Assembly (NCBI GenBank): GCA_016617855.1
Contig: JAECUM010031381.1
Span: forward strand, 1 to 64,000
Direction: 5' to 3'
DNA: 64,000 bases
DNA from: Megalonaias nervosa
Taxonomy: Eukaryota; Mollusca; Bivalvia; Unionida; Unionidae
Each line of letters opens with the position of its first letter. The stretch's first letter is position 1. The translations under genes and the position numbers were made by a program. The notes beneath the pieces were generated by a model that was not told where the DNA came from, searched no databases, and saw nothing but the letters and a program-made list of their open reading frames with translations. Below, in pieces: positions 1-14,000 of the stretch.

Positions 1-641
1 ATAATTCTACTGAATGGTTCGTCAAATGCAGGAATTGGTTGCAGATGAGCTTTAGGTATCTTTTGATTTGGTTTTCCTACCATTTGACAAGTATGACAAG
101 ATCTACAAAACTTGCACACATCACTTTTAATTTTTGGCCAATAGAAGTGAGTCAAGATCTTGTGATACGTTTTATTTATCCCTAAATGACCAGCCAGAGG
201 AGTTTCATGGGCCAAACTAAGTATTTCCTGTCTGTAAGATTTTGGAACTACAATTTGATAGTTCACTGACCACTCGTCACCAGCAGGTACCTCGGGAGGT
301 CTCCATTTTCTCATAAAAATTCCATTTTTAATGAAATAACAGACAGGTACTTCAGTGGCTTCAGTTTCACTAATGGCCCTCTGAAACAAACAGGAGATCT
401 CAGGATCTTTTTCCTGTTCGACGACAAGTGATTGTCGTTTGTCACCCTGATCAGAAAAAAGAGAATGAGTATTCAAAAGAGGATCACTATGATCAATACC
501 TTTTGACTGATCCAAATTAGAAGTGAAAGTGACCTCATCAAAAGCCTGACCAATACATGTGTCAGCTAAAGGAATACATTCCTTATCAAAATCATTCTCA
601 AGAGCTTTCTTTGCCATAGCTCTGGTAACTGCACAAGCTGG
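1..641 (-). pseudogene. Integrase N-terminal region (H2C2 zinc finger)
   Basis: Downstream of the protease stop, the same frame stays open to the window edge. It has a spacer (ACAVTRAMAKKALEND at its start), a YFIKNGIFMRKWRPPE segment, then the retroviral integrase H2C2 domain: the HLGINKTYH pair at about 130-160 and the CHTC pair near 88-100. The DDE core lies left of the window. The frame is intact here apart from the upstream TGA. Confidence 0.7.
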
Positions 642-644
642 ATA

Positions 645-990
645 TCAATCAGGGATTTCTTTTTCAACAGGATCAACTTTATGATCCAAAAAAGGCTTGT
701 CAGTTACAAGTGGATTAACCACAACCTTGTCTCCAGCTAGGTCATTGCCCAGTAACAAATGAATGTCCTCAACAGGTAAAGTAGACACTATACCGACTGT
801 CACAGGTCCTGAAACTAAGTCTGATGACAAATTTACAGAATGGAGAGGAACATTAACAAAGCCGCACTCTACTCCCTGAATGACAACACTCTCATTAGAG
901 CAGGACTTCTCAGAAGAAGTAATATTCCTGACACTAAAAGACTCTGAGAAGCTCCTGTATCCCTTAAAATTTTAATAGGGATAGGATTGG
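645..990 (-). pseudogene. Aspartic protease of Gmr1-like element
   Basis: A retropepsin-type protease that would process the polyprotein. The catalytic motif is visible as DTGAS followed by QSLL at 947-961. The C-terminal part lies in another frame at 830-645, where LLLGNDLAGDKVVV is the conserved end of this protease family. A frameshift between about 911 and 947 separates the two halves, and a TGA at 642-644 separates the protease from the integrase region. It is therefore broken in this copy. Confidence 0.7.
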
Positions 991-999
991 CCAAATCAC

Positions 1000-2451
1000 C
1001 TAAGAGTGATATAGAACCCTTCGACACGAATGGTTCTCCATAACACAATCAGACTGGGGTTTTTGAGACCCAACAAATATATTGTTTTCAATACATGACC
1101 GTGACCTGGACCTCTTAGCAGTAAGAGCATTTGGGATAGGTCTATCTTGATTCTGATGCCTATATTTCAATCTGAAGCAATCAGAAATGACGTGTCCTTT
1201 TTTCTTGCAATAGGTACACGTAGGAATAGAAAAGGATTTTGAAACAAGTCTGTCAGAAGCTTGATTTTTAGAAGTTATGCCAGACTGAGTCTTAGGAGGA
1301 GTCGTATTTGGTTGAAACACCTTTCTATCAGTAGACTGCTGAGTGAAAGATTTGCTTACAGCAGGAACTTTATGAGTTAAGGAATACTCATCAGCAGCAA
1401 TAGCAGCTTTTTCCAAGGTTTCAAACTTATGCTCTTCAAGATGATTCTTAATGTCACTATGGACACAGTTCTTGAACTCTTCAAGCAATACTAATTGTCC
1501 AAGACTTTCATGTTCGATTTTCTTGGCTTAGCACCATCTCTTGAATAACTGTTCTTTTTCTCTAGCAAATTCAACGTAAGTTTGTCTAGCATCTTTCCTA
1601 TAGTTTCTGAACTTTTGCCAGTAAGCCTCAGGGACTAACGCATAACCCTTCAAGATGCATTCCTTAACCAAATCATTGTCAGAACTTTGCTGTACTGACA
1701 GGGATATATAGATATCTCTGGCCTTCCCATAAAGTACACTCTGCAATAATTGAGTCCAATACTCCCTTGGCCATTTTGAATTCTCAGCAACTTTTTCAAA
1801 ATGAATAAAATATTTGTCTACTTCCTTTTCACTAAAAGGGGGTACTAACTTGATATTTCCTACAATGTCAAACTTTGAATTTCTATGTGAAGTGGAATCG
1901 TGTTTGTTACTTGCCAGCTCCAATTCTTTCATTTTAATTTGAAATTCTTTTTCATCCTTCGCTTTTTGCATCTGTCTCTCTCTCTCCCTCTTTTCTAATT
2001 GTCTTTCTTTCTCCCTTTCTTCTATTTGTCTTTATTTCTCCCTTTCTTCTAATTGCATTTGTTTATCTTCTTTATCTTTCTGTAAATGCATTTGTTCCTT
2101 TTGTAATTCTAATTGCCTTTCTTTCTCTCTTTTCTGTCTGTCTCTCTCGTCTTTCTGATTCTGAAGCTCGAGCTTCCTTCACTCTATTTCCATCTTATAT
2201 TTCATTTTTATTTCCATTACCTTAATGTCAGAGCCTGTCACAGACTTGCTGACCAATGCCAAAACACTTTTGTCAAAAATACTCTTCCCTATCAAATACT
2301 GAATTAAAATATTTTTGATTTCTTGTTTTGTCAAGGAAGCTTTTGCTTCAGAAAGTTCGTACTTTCTGGCAAGTTCAAGCAACTCATCCTTTTTCAAACC
2401 ATCCAACTGATCCAAAGTTGGACTAGAAAGAAAACTCTCCACTTTTGACAT
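1000..2451 (-). pseudogene. Gag of Gmr1-like element
   Basis: Structural gag protein of the retroelement, in pieces. The start at 2451 opens with a helical, SAP-like segment (LDGLKKDELLELARKYEL) down to 2179. A Lys/Arg/Glu/Gln-rich coiled-coil stretch (about 2160-1975, low-complexity and containing stops) follows. A capsid-like block at 1971-1528 holds the PPFSEKEVDKYFIHFEKVA motif and a WPREYW segment, as in the SCAN/gag domains of animal gypsy-type elements. The last piece, 1488-1000, carries a nucleocapsid zinc knuckle CTYCKKKGHVISDC (C-x2-C-x4-H-x4-C) near 1174-1218. Stops near 2178, 1527 and around 1490 break the frame. Confidence 0.75.
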
Positions 2452-4930
2452 TGTGAAAGAAAGCCTGTTGTTTTCACAAAGATTTCAAGTAAAATGTGAA
2501 ATAGAACTTGGGATTAAAACTAGGGGAACTTAAATTTCAATTTTAGCCAAATTCATATATCAGCCAATTTCATATCTCAGCCAATTTCATAAATCCAAGG
2601 ACAAGTACCCCAATTTTCTTTATGTTACGTATCAGCTCATTTAAAGTAACAAAGAAAAGAGCGAAGACAACAAGCTTTGTAAGTTTTAACAAAAATAATT
2701 TGTTTCCCTAGAAAACACGGTGAAAGGGTGAAAATATGAAATAGGACTTATGATTTGCGAAGAAAATCCAAACATTTATCCTTGAATTGTGAAAAACGTA
2801 CAAGTCCTGTCAATAAACAGTTCTAAGTGAAGTAGTCTGAATCTCAATTCCGTTCCAAGATGGTGGATGATGACGTCAGACGAAAGTTTTACACAAATGT
2901 CAAGAATTTTACTTTGAATCGCAGTTTGTACTGTTCTGTTCCAATTTAGAATTAATTTCACCAAATGTCTTTGCCCAAAGCCATTTGTGTAGTTATCCAG
3001 GGAAAATAATTATTGTTTAAAAAGTAGATGAAGAATGGCTATCATCTATAACACAATATACATCTCGATCTACAGATGTACAAACGAACAGCTCTTTCTA
3101 GCACCATAAAAAGAATACCTTCTTCTCAAGGTATATATTACAACTCTACAAGGTGTTAAAAATATGACACTCCACTATTTCACAGATACCTGAGTATTTA
3201 AACTGAACGAAAACGTCATTTCATGTACACGCACGAAGAGCACGTGGTGATTTCGAAATCTTACCATCGCAGTACAGAATGTAAACAAGTATAATTAGAA
3301 ATGACCTTGGCCACAACCAGTCATTTATGCCGGTAGTTTATCCACCCGGCAATCTCAACAAAAAACTTACTAAAGCCGAGAGTCATATTTATGTTCTAAA
3401 TAAACACGAAGTTTCATTCAAAATGTCAGACCCTGTGAACATAATCATCTTCACAATAATAATTATATTTAATGATACAAAAATGAAATAGAAAGAATTA
3501 AAATTTTAACACACAAGTAATTAAACTACATGGTCGTAACAGTATACATATTAACTTGGTCTTTCCATCATTAGAAGTTCTGTCAGTGGTAGGTGTTGCC
3601 CATTTATGTGGTTTACTGGTTATATGCAGATTACAGACAGAAATGTACTTGACATCTATTTACATACCATTTTCATCCATGACAAGATAGCCAAAATAAC
3701 TTTCAAACAGACTACCTGTTAATTGTCAGTGATTTGTATTCAACATTTTAGGCCATGTAAGGCTGCTCCATTTTATCAGATGAAGGACACTCTTTAGCCA
3801 CCAGGAATATGACTTTTTTCTCAGAAATTGCGAGCATGGCATTTGTTATATCTTTAATCCGCTGACAAATGAGATGAAACTATAACGTTGGTGAAATTTA
3901 ACATGGGTCTCACACATTTATTTTTGCCTGAACGAAAACGTGAATCACACCATGCTTCAGAATGTTTATCAGTTACGCACATACAGTATTGGCATCCATC
4001 ACATGTATCACAAATTGCATGCTGGCGTTTCCTCAACAATTTTCCACCTTTCAGACAACTGCTCAAAGACATTACACAAAACCTTAATATCACAAAATCT
4101 CAACAAAAGATAACTAATCAATAAACCAAGCAGTAATTTACAACAATTCCTGTCAGTTGATAGTTTCTGTATATTGTAGAACAGTGTTGAATGAGATTAA
4201 AGGTTTATGGCAGAGAGCATTATATGCTATTCTAGATCTTAATTATTTTGTTACATCTAAAACTCTTTTTGAAACATCAAATGATGGTTAATGACATTCA
4301 AGTCTTTGAATTAGCATATACCACAAAAGACTAGAAAGACTGCTGGTTGAAAAGAAAACCCAATTAGTCAGTAGTTATTGAATAATACCTCTTAAATCTC
4401 ATAATTTATCTTTAAAGACTAGAAAAAAATACACCTCATGCCTTAACAAAAGCTCCACCATTTACAAGTTGTCTTAAAAAAAACTCCACCATTTATGAGT
4501 TGTCTCATTATTAATTCATCAAAACTTTTATGTCAAGAGATCAGTAATGGCCTTTAAGTCTTTTAATTAGCATATACTGCAAAGACTCAAAAGACACCTC
4601 ATGCCAACCAAAAAATACCATTTGTGAGTCATCTTAATAATTGTTAAAAGATTGCATAGTTATTTTCTATTAAATTTTGGGGGGAAACAAGATTAATTAG
4701 ACATTGATTGCATTTATTTCATCACAATGAAAGATAAAGCCAGAACATCTTGGGGTTGGGGGGGGCAATCATCTTACTACTTAGAGCTGAAATGTCTTAA
4801 GGCCAATGTGTCAGGGGCTAAAACGTCTTGCTTGTTTGGGGCCAAAATATATATTTTACTTAGGGGGTGAAATGTCATGATGCCAGAGTGTCTTAGGGCC
4901 AAAATGTCACTTCAAATATATATTTTTCAG
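2452..4930. other. Non-coding stretch left of the first POLRMT exon seen
   Basis: The 5' LTR of the retroelement should begin here. I see a short repeated phrase (cagccaatttcat) near 2570-2590 but no clear LTR boundary. No host exon was recognised. A small cysteine-rich minus-strand frame at 3857-4093 is noted separately under findings. Confidence 0.5.
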
Positions 4931-5053
4931 GGTCGCAAATGGTGGCAAAAGATGGAGGAACCATGGCAGACCCTAGCATGCTGTATGGAAATTGTTAATG
5001 CCATTCGAAGTCCTGATGCAACAAAATATATCAGCCATTTTCCAGTACATCAG
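4931..5053 (+). CDS. POLRMT: POLRMT exon 1 of those visible
   Basis: 41 codons, phase 0 at both ends, acceptor tatttttcag and donor gtgtgt. It encodes [18 protein letters not shown] and then the [15 protein letters not shown] segment just before the first catalytic aspartate. The [10 protein letters not shown] motif is characteristic of animal POLRMT. Upstream exons must exist but were not found in 1-4930. Confidence 0.93.
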
Positions 5054-8000
5054 GTGTGTATGTTGAATTAATGGATAATGAGATGAAGGTGTCCTTTATG
5101 TTATCATGGTGTCAGCATCAAGATGTTTGCCTTGCTTGCCAAATCTGATATCGCAAGGGTAGATCATCATACAGGAGGCATGTGAGACATTTAGTTTTGG
5201 CCATCCAGACTACATCATTCTACTATGAGAATTTACAGATGTCATTTTGGGGAAATAAGTGTAAAAACTTCACCTTCTTGTGAATGATTTACATCAAAAC
5301 AGATATATTTTGATCCCATCCCATGAGTAACATCATGGAAATCATGACATAATGTGTATGATGATAAAATAATGCTAGGCTTAGATTTTGGGGTGCCTCA
5401 TCTTCATTTAACTCTTTCTTTTTCCCCCAAGGCCAGTTGTTTTGGACTTCCATTATGTGGCAATGAAAGCAGTTGCAAGACATGGTGGAATCCTCCTGCA
5501 AGACTGACAGGACTACCATTATCTCATTTAGGTTACCACAGATTATCCAAGTCTCTTGTCCACTTCACTTAAGGGGCTTTCTGTTTTTTAATTTCCTTTC
5601 CAGACAGCTGATCATGACCATTGAAATATTTTGAATATGGGTAGGAGGATTATGCCAACAAAAACACCTGGAAAAAGTACAAGTCAAAACCATGCAGATG
5701 CAAAGCCCCAGAAAACCCTCTTATGTGGATCTAGTATAGTGAACGCAGTCTTTGTGGACACTTGCATATAATAAAGACACTTGAAAATGAATAGTTGCTC
5801 ATACTTTCATATTAAGAAGTTATATGTAACATACATGTGAACCTCCCAGCTGGAAGAAATTTCCTTTCAAGATGAGGGGTGTATCTTATCCCTCCAGTCA
5901 CTAATTGAAATCTCCCACATATTCAAAAGATAAAATTTTTAAATTCCAAAACAGAAATTTGACAAGTTTTGTTTTCATACTTTGCTTCCAATTTAGTGTA
6001 TTTGTGGACAATTGCATATAATAAACACTTTAAATGATCACATGACAGTGAACCAGCTTAACCTTCAAGCTTGACACTTTAATGGCTAATTTGACAGACA
6101 ATACCTAAAAGTAACTGGATTATACTAACTTGTTACAATGACAGTTTACTTCGAAGATTAGAAAATACATAAACATGATATTTAAAAAATTACAAAATAA
6201 AACAGCTTAGAACAGGCACAATTCAGTCAGATAGAAAATACTATAAGGTTAAAGATAATGAGATAAGATGTGAATTACAGTGTTCATTGGGTAAGAATGT
6301 TACAGATTCTTTGTTTCCAGATACATTTTTTGTAATATTTTGTTTTCATTATGAACAAAAGTAATTGCTTGAAAATGAACAATAGAGGACTAAGGGTACT
6401 TTGCTGTGTGGTGCTTTTCCTGCAAAACCACTATAATTCATCATGGATGCAAAAATCTTAACATTTTGGGCCAAACCTGATATTTAACTTGGTGCTTAAT
6501 AAAACATTAGAAAATTTGAGGTTTTAAGCTTCATTCATTCAGTTTAGGTCAAAATATTCTGTTTTTGTTTCTCTCTTTTTTAAAATCTGTATCTGCCTAG
6601 GAAAGAGTAAGTTCCTGTTACGCTAGACAGCCCATGATAGGTAAACACTGAGATCTTAATTTTTATCTAGCCTTATTTATCATTTTTCTGGGGAGAGCAA
6701 CAGTGCTCTCAGTATCAAGATTCTATTCTATATTTTGTCTTAAAAAAATTGCAAGCTAGATACCTTGGAATTTATCATAATGAGTGCAGGTGAGACACCA
6801 TGTTCAATGGAACTCATCTACAATATGAAATTTGTGAAACAAGCAAAGAAAAACCACAAGTCACTAATTTGCAGTGTGTTGAACACTTTATCATTTTATG
6901 TGTGACATGAATTTCATGTTCATTGACATGCAGTGGTAGGGCATACAGTGTTAACCTTGTTCATCCATCCATCACAGTTTGCGCTTAGGTCTTTACAGAC
7001 ACTGTGCTAGGACATCTGTGTTCAAGGAACACATTTCTTGTTATAATGTAACTGCAAATATTTGCACTGCATCAGGACATAGATATGTAATACTGCAATT
7101 TATTATCTCACAGTAAAGACAGTGGCTAATATTAACATTGTGTGGTAACATATTTTCACATTGTAGTTTAGACATGATATGACTTGTACTGAGTATCCAA
7201 GAGGTCACAAAAATAGTCCTTTGTATATAGGTAAAAACACATTAACATTATTGCTCTTGAACAAGTGTCCTTTTTATGCAGGTGTCCACTATGACAGGTT
7301 TTGATTTGTAATATCAGTTTATCTTGATGCTGACAAATATTAACATTATATGATAAATTTTCCTGTCCATATTGTAGGATGGGACATGCAATGGACTACA
7401 GCACTATGCAGCTTTGGGACGGGACAAAATTGGAGCCATGTCAGTCAACCTGGCACCATTAGATACACCACAAGATGTGTACAGTGAAGTGGTTCAGCTG
7501 GTAAGTTCTGTTTTGCCAGTCTGCAACAAATGTTTCAAATGACTTCACAATCATGATTTCACCACTTTTTGGCACCTATCAACTGTTAACGAAATATTTA
7601 AGACTCTATTCTTCATGTGCATGTTAACAAGGAGCATGATGCCATTGGTCAAAAGTTTCAAGGATCACTAGGTGGACTGATGGTGGGGGGCAGGTTCTTT
7701 ATTCTTTTCTTTTCTTTCTTTCTTAAGGCCAGATATTGAATATTAAGATTTTTCTAATTTCCTGCAGAATTCTGTTTTCATGTTGAAAATATGGTGGGGT
7801 TCTAGCACCCAAAACAGAACTGATTTTCCAAGAATCTGTGTGCTTTGCATACTCCAACCTTTATAGAGATGAAGGTGTAGATAGTAATCCTTGTGTCTAA
7901 CCTTCTGATAATCTGGCACTTGTAAATGCAACTAGCTTTGCATTTTTTAATGGATAATGGTCTCATGAATGCAGCTAGTTCTCTGCTGGTTTTTTATGGA

Positions 8001-11000
8001 TTGCATGAAATTTGGTAAATACTATGGTCATCACCTGAAGATGCACAGATCTACAAATAATGTTGCTGTTGCAGTTTCTTTAAAAGTTATTGCCCTTTCT
8101 TTCATGTTGCTTAATTTTGTCAATGGCACAGTTGAGTCTGATATCATTAGCATAACCAATCTCCCAGTTTCGATCAAACACCATGAAACTTAGTAAATAG
8201 TTTGGCCATCACCTGAAGATGCTCATTTCGATAAATCTTTTGGCTCTTAGAACTTTTGTTAGATTTATTGCCCTTTTTGTTATTCAGCAATAAGTGATGT
8301 GATCTCTTAAGAACAACTAGTCCAGCCATTTTTGATGAATTGCCATGAAACTTCGCAAATATTATGACCATCACCTGAAAATGCACCTTTTACCAAATCA
8401 CATGGCTCCACAAATTTTAGTGGAGTAATTGCCCTTTTTGTCTTGTAGCTTACTATAGTGCATGGCACATTCTCATTAGCACTAGTCTTGTGGTTTGTCA
8501 TGAAGTTCTTTGTGAATCACTGTGAAATTTGGTTTATCATATGATCATCATCTATATATGCACATATTGACAAATCATTTTTGCTTCCTTGATTTTTAAA
8601 GAGTTGTTGCTCTTTATGTCTTGTAGTTTGATGTAGTGCATCACACAATATTGCAAATGTAGATTGCTGTCAGACAATCTATATTAATGGTCATCAAAGA
8701 TATGCATGTTGACAAATCATTGTACTATTTTCAGAGGAGTTGTATGGTTCTTTTAATGCAAATCCATCTCCATTGTGGTCTTGAGGTTGGATGTGTGAGA
8801 GGCAGGGATATATTTACTCACCATTCTAGTTTGAGCATGCATTATCCTGTATAACTGAAATGCAGAAGAAAATGCTTATGAAAGAAGTTTGATTCACTTG
8901 GTGTTAACATGTTATCAAAATTTAATGCAGGCCAGTTTGTGTCAGAACATGGAGATGTGACCTGCTGAAGTTTGAGTGCAAAGCACCAGACTAAATTTTC
9001 TTGAACCTTAGAATATTTTTTTGTTCATAATTCATTTTTTTTTTAAAATAGATACATTTTTGTATCCAGACCATGTATGCAAAAGAAAGGGATCAGATGC
9101 AGAAAAAGATCTGCATGTAAGATACTACCAACCTGCCCTTTCTAACATAATAAAACTAGTACAGAATTTAATGTTGTCTCAGTATGCTCATACATGATGC
9201 TATTCCTTTAATAAAACATGTTTTTGAGTTAAAAATAAAAATGCTCGGTATATTACAGTGGTTACTGTCTCCATTTTCCTTTTCAACAGCTGGTGATTAA
9301 GATGGCTAAGGTTGGATGCAACTTATATTCCTACAGCAACATGAATCTATATACAGTAAAAATAAAAGAACTCAAGAAGACTTCTATTGTTATAAGTAAA
9401 GGTAGAATGTATATATGTGTGTGATGGAGAGAGAAGGAAGAAGTGGATGAAGAAAAAAATTGTTTTATGTGCATCTGATTGTGTGTATTTATGTGCATAA
9501 GATTGTGTGTATTCAGAGCTGTACTTCTTTGTGACTGCTATGGTGTTTTATGTAGGAAGTAGATAAAGAGCGAGTGACAAATGTAATTTTGTTCGTTCAG
9601 TGACAGGATTGCAATCTTCTCTTGTGCAAGGTCACTTAATAATAAGGGATATAAGTGAAGGACAAATATGGATCCCAACTACCACATCACAGCTGCCTTC
9701 CCATATATTATGAAAAGTGTAACATGATTGTAGTTGTTGTTGTGGGGCTTAACGCCATTTTTCAGCACACGTTAGGCTATACATGGTGGCCAGTATTAAT
9801 GGTGGAAGAAGAAACCGGGAAATCCCTGGAAAGAACCACTGACCCACAAGAAGCTACTGGCAAGCTTTCTCACATATCAACATTCACTGAATCTGAGACT
9901 CGAACCCACGCAGACAGAGGTGAGATGGCAGTGATCCATAACAGTTGATTGTAGTTGATCTTAGCTTAAAATAAATACTGGAGAAAATGAATTTTTCAGA
10001 ACAAGCCATGTATAGTATGCTTGAAGCCAATTTCATTTTATCACTGGCAATGCCCAGGTAATACTGGATGTAAATGAAGCAATCCCACTGGATTGGATTT
10101 TTAAAGTGGGCAAATACAAGGAAATTTTTCTTGAAAATGAGCCACACTGTACATTTTCATCATTTGAAATGTTTCCTATTGGACAATCGGATTAAAATAA
10201 GACCTCCACAATCCTAAGTCAGACCTGCCAACTCTTATGATCTTGCCGTAAGTCTTACGAAAATTACCTTTAAAATCCGGACTTAGGCATAAAAATAAAA
10301 ACTATGGAAAAATGGTCATTGTTGAAAAATCCAGAAAATTTGTTATTCCGTGTTTGATTTGGGTCCAGGTTTCATATTAGGATTAGTGAAATTAGTCAGG
10401 GAACCAGACTAGCTTTACAGCAGCAGCTCAGACGCTTTAAACTTCACCTATATGTTCATGTGAGGCGTCAACATGATCAAACTGTTGATTATTGAATTTT
10501 TTTAATATGGCGTCCAGCAAGCAATGCATGTTTAAGACGAAAGGAAAAATAAGCCTCTTGAAAAGTGTTAATAATCAACACAGAAAAATAAAAAGGAATA
10601 TTCTGATTCTTGTGAATAAAAGCTGAAAGGGACACAGTTAAGTTTATTGGACATTATGTGCCAGTTTGAGTATGACTCATGGTGGGAGATATGATTGCTG
10701 TCGTCATGTAAAATGGAAAAAGAATTTCCAAGAATTACGTCAGGTTGAGAGATAGCAACAAGCCATTGAACTGCATAGGGTTTGGACCTAATGTTTGTGC
10801 AACTGTACTAGTTGTAAATAAAGTGTATGCTTAAATTACAAACTTTTCAGTTGAACATAATGTTTTTATCTTCGCTGCATGTTTCGAATACCATACTTTT
10901 AATTACGTTTTCCAGCTTTACAATGACAGTTTATGATATTTTGTTACACCTTAGTGAAAACTGGTCAAATTTACAGAAAAAAATCAACTGCCTTATTGAG

Positions 11001-14000
11001 ACAGACTCGTCAGGGTTGGCACGTCTGCTAAGTGAAGATCTGACAACTGTCGCTTAGTGGTCAGGTTCTGGTGAGCTGTGTTATTACCATAATTGCTAAT
11101 TTTATCAAATGAAATCTTATATTTATGCATCTGAAAACATAGCTTTAGAGCATCAGTGTGTGCTGAACTATTTGATTCACTTTCATATTTCTGAAATCTG
11201 CATTCCATTGGCTAATTCAAAGGTCACCAGAACATGACCCCTAACCTGTCACTGTCAGATCTTCATGTAGTACAGTGTAGCTCTGATTTTAATTGGATTG
11301 CCTCTAGGATAGATTTAACATATTTTGCAAGTCTTGTGAAAAAAGTTTGGCCAAACATTATGTTCAATGGGAAATGAATTAGTTGTCTGTGTCCATTAAA
11401 TATTTGCAGGTTGAAGAAGAAAGAAAGAAGGATGCTGCCAATGGACATCATATAGCGCAAGTCCTGGAGGGTTATGTGGAGAGGAAGGTATTTACTATAA
11501 ATGCAAGTCAATAAGTTGAATACAACTGCAAAGGCCACATATGATGTTGCATAATGCACTTAGATCTGGAAACTGCAAGTTATTGTTGGATTGACTGTAT
11601 TCAAATTATGGATATTGATTGCTAATTTGAATGTGTTTCATTGTAAAAAAAATAAAGGGGTCATGCCTTTTTGAACTGAATTCCCATCATAATGTAGTTT
11701 ATAAGTATACAGTTGTATTATATAGCTTGAATAGTTTGGCTGATTTTAAGGTGAAAAATGGATGATGTGGAATTGGAAGCAGACATGTGAGTATGTTGCT
11801 ATGAATGACTAATGCCTTTGTGATGAGATGGTGTTTTTGAGGGGCATTTTTTGTTGTTGTTGTATATGGCTTTCTATTATTTTGTTCAAATAGCGAGTGG
11901 TATGAGTTGTACTTGTCAGAAGAAAGCAAAGAGTGAATTCATTGAGAGTGGAATAATTCATATTCCAGAAGTGGCATGATATATGGAAAGATTAAAATCA
12001 AGTTAATACAGTTCTGTTTATGGCTGTTTAATTTTTCAGCTTGAAGTCTTTTTATGTCAAGATCCCTCTGATAATCTCTAATTGTACTTGCATCAGTTGG
12101 TTCTTTTATGTGATTTGTATCTTTTAATGGCTTTAAACAGAAACCACTGGTTGAACTTAATCTACTCCAAACTGGTGATAGAGGAGGATTTGCTTCCAAA
12201 ATTGTAAATCCAAATTATTTATTGTCAACCTTTGGGATTAATCATATGGTTGTTGCAAATATGGTTTGTATTCGTTTTTATTATTGCAGCAAAACTATGT
12301 CATTCAACTTGATTCTGCTTAGTTTCTTTATTGTACAGAAAGAAAGGTATGAAAATAAATTTGTTCAGGTCATTACAGTATGCTATCAGAGTTTTAGTGG
12401 CTTCATTAGACAGAAGTCTTTTATGTTTTCAGTATAATCCCCCTGACATGCTTGAATTCTAATTTAAATAATTTAAGACGTGAGCTAAGACAATTCCTCA
12501 CCTCTTCATGCAAATTAAGTCATCTATCCTAACCTTATAGCATTTCTCTGTGCATATTTCAAGTCCAAAGTTCATAAACTAGAAAGAATTTTGACATACA
12601 TCTCACACATTATATTCTTCTACTTTATCACAGATGAAAGCTATAAATACTACTGTTTGTTTTCAAATCTCAATTACTCATAATTATTAGTCTTAAAATT
12701 CATCTTAATTTTCAGAACTTTTTATTGCATGTGTCTATGACATTTATTCAGTTTGATAAATTTAACTGTTTACTTGATATAAATTTGTTTCGGATGCAAT
12801 AAATGATAACTCTTTGTCTAATGTGTTTGCAATAACATGGGGCTTTTTGTTTTTATTTTATTTGCATCCGACTTTTAGTTATTTGTTCAAAAGGGAGCAT
12901 TAATAATTTAGAAATTAGAATACTTGGGCAAATTCATAACCAGTAAAAGAAGCATTTTTGTGTAAGGTCATTTATTGAGAAAGAATATCAAAGTTGCTGC
13001 TAGGTGCAGAACTGTATATAATTTCCATATGTGTATATGCAACGGATATATGTACAAGTAGTCAGTCAACACAGATGTACATTGTAAGTAATCTTACATG
13101 TGACAAAACAGAGAAGTCAGTTTACGACAGATTGGGATGTTTGGAAAATTTGGTCAGGAGTTTTTACTTCACATGGGAGGATTTGCAATGAAAATAGTGA
13201 ATTTGTCATTGCAATGCATGTCTTTGGCTTGTCTCAATGAGGACCTCAAACTAGGGTCACAGAATTGGTTTCATCCATTTGTATGAGAATTTTTGTGAAG
13301 TTTCTTTGTCAGGAAACATTAGTTTTACTAGATCTGAAGAATTATCTGGTACACTTCAAACAGTGCCTCAGCACGTATATATTTATCCACATTTGATGAA
13401 GATTCATTGAATGCAGATTTGAATGATGGCATATTTGTTGTCGCGTTTAATGTGCTGCATGACAAGTCTTGTTTTTCCTGCCAGCGTGAAATAGCATTAC
13501 GGAAAGGGAAGTATGCATATCTATGTCCTTCGAATAGATTCCAATCACTGAAATTCCTGTTTCCATCTGTCACTGAATTTTGTGATATTATGGTTGCAAA
13601 GATTTGGATTTTAACATTGGAAGATTAGGCACACTTAGACATGATGATAAATTTTCAACACCGAAGCCAAACTGAGCTTGTTTAACACAGATTGAGCACT
13701 TTAGTAATCCAACCTTAATCAGTTAATTTCTTTAATCAGTTTGGAATTACTTCTGATCACGAAGTCTAATCCATGTAGACAAACTTAAAAACACTGAAGC
13801 CAACTGACCATGCTGACAGAACCAAAGGGATGTTAATTGTTGTATGGTGCTTGAAATTGGCAGCTGAATCATCTTAACCCTTTCATCACTAAGTAACTTT
13901 GTAGGCATAGAGTCCTCAACACTAAGTAACTTTGGAGTTGTAAAGCAAAATGACTTGTGGACTTTGAAATAACATAACTTTGCCAATTATTAACATATAT

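Larger units (their letters stand above)
1..2451 (-). mobile_element. Gmr1-like LTR retrotransposon, partial and decayed
   Basis: Read right to left, this is the 5' half of a Ty3/gypsy-type retroelement: gag with a SAP-like start and CCHC knuckle, an aspartic protease, then directly an integrase H2C2 zinc-binding domain at the window edge. No reverse transcriptase lies between protease and integrase. That order (PR-IN before RT) is the one known from Gmr1-like elements, where RT and RNase H follow integrase; they would be left of the window. Several stops and at least one frameshift break the frame, so this copy is not expected to be active. The 5' LTR should lie right of 2451, but I could not find convincing LTR ends or a primer binding site. 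What is seen: domain order and motifs. What is inferred: the Gmr1 assignment. Confidence 0.75.

Noticed and set aside
9655..9948. 97-codon + strand open frame
   Set aside because: It is the antisense of a family A SINE.
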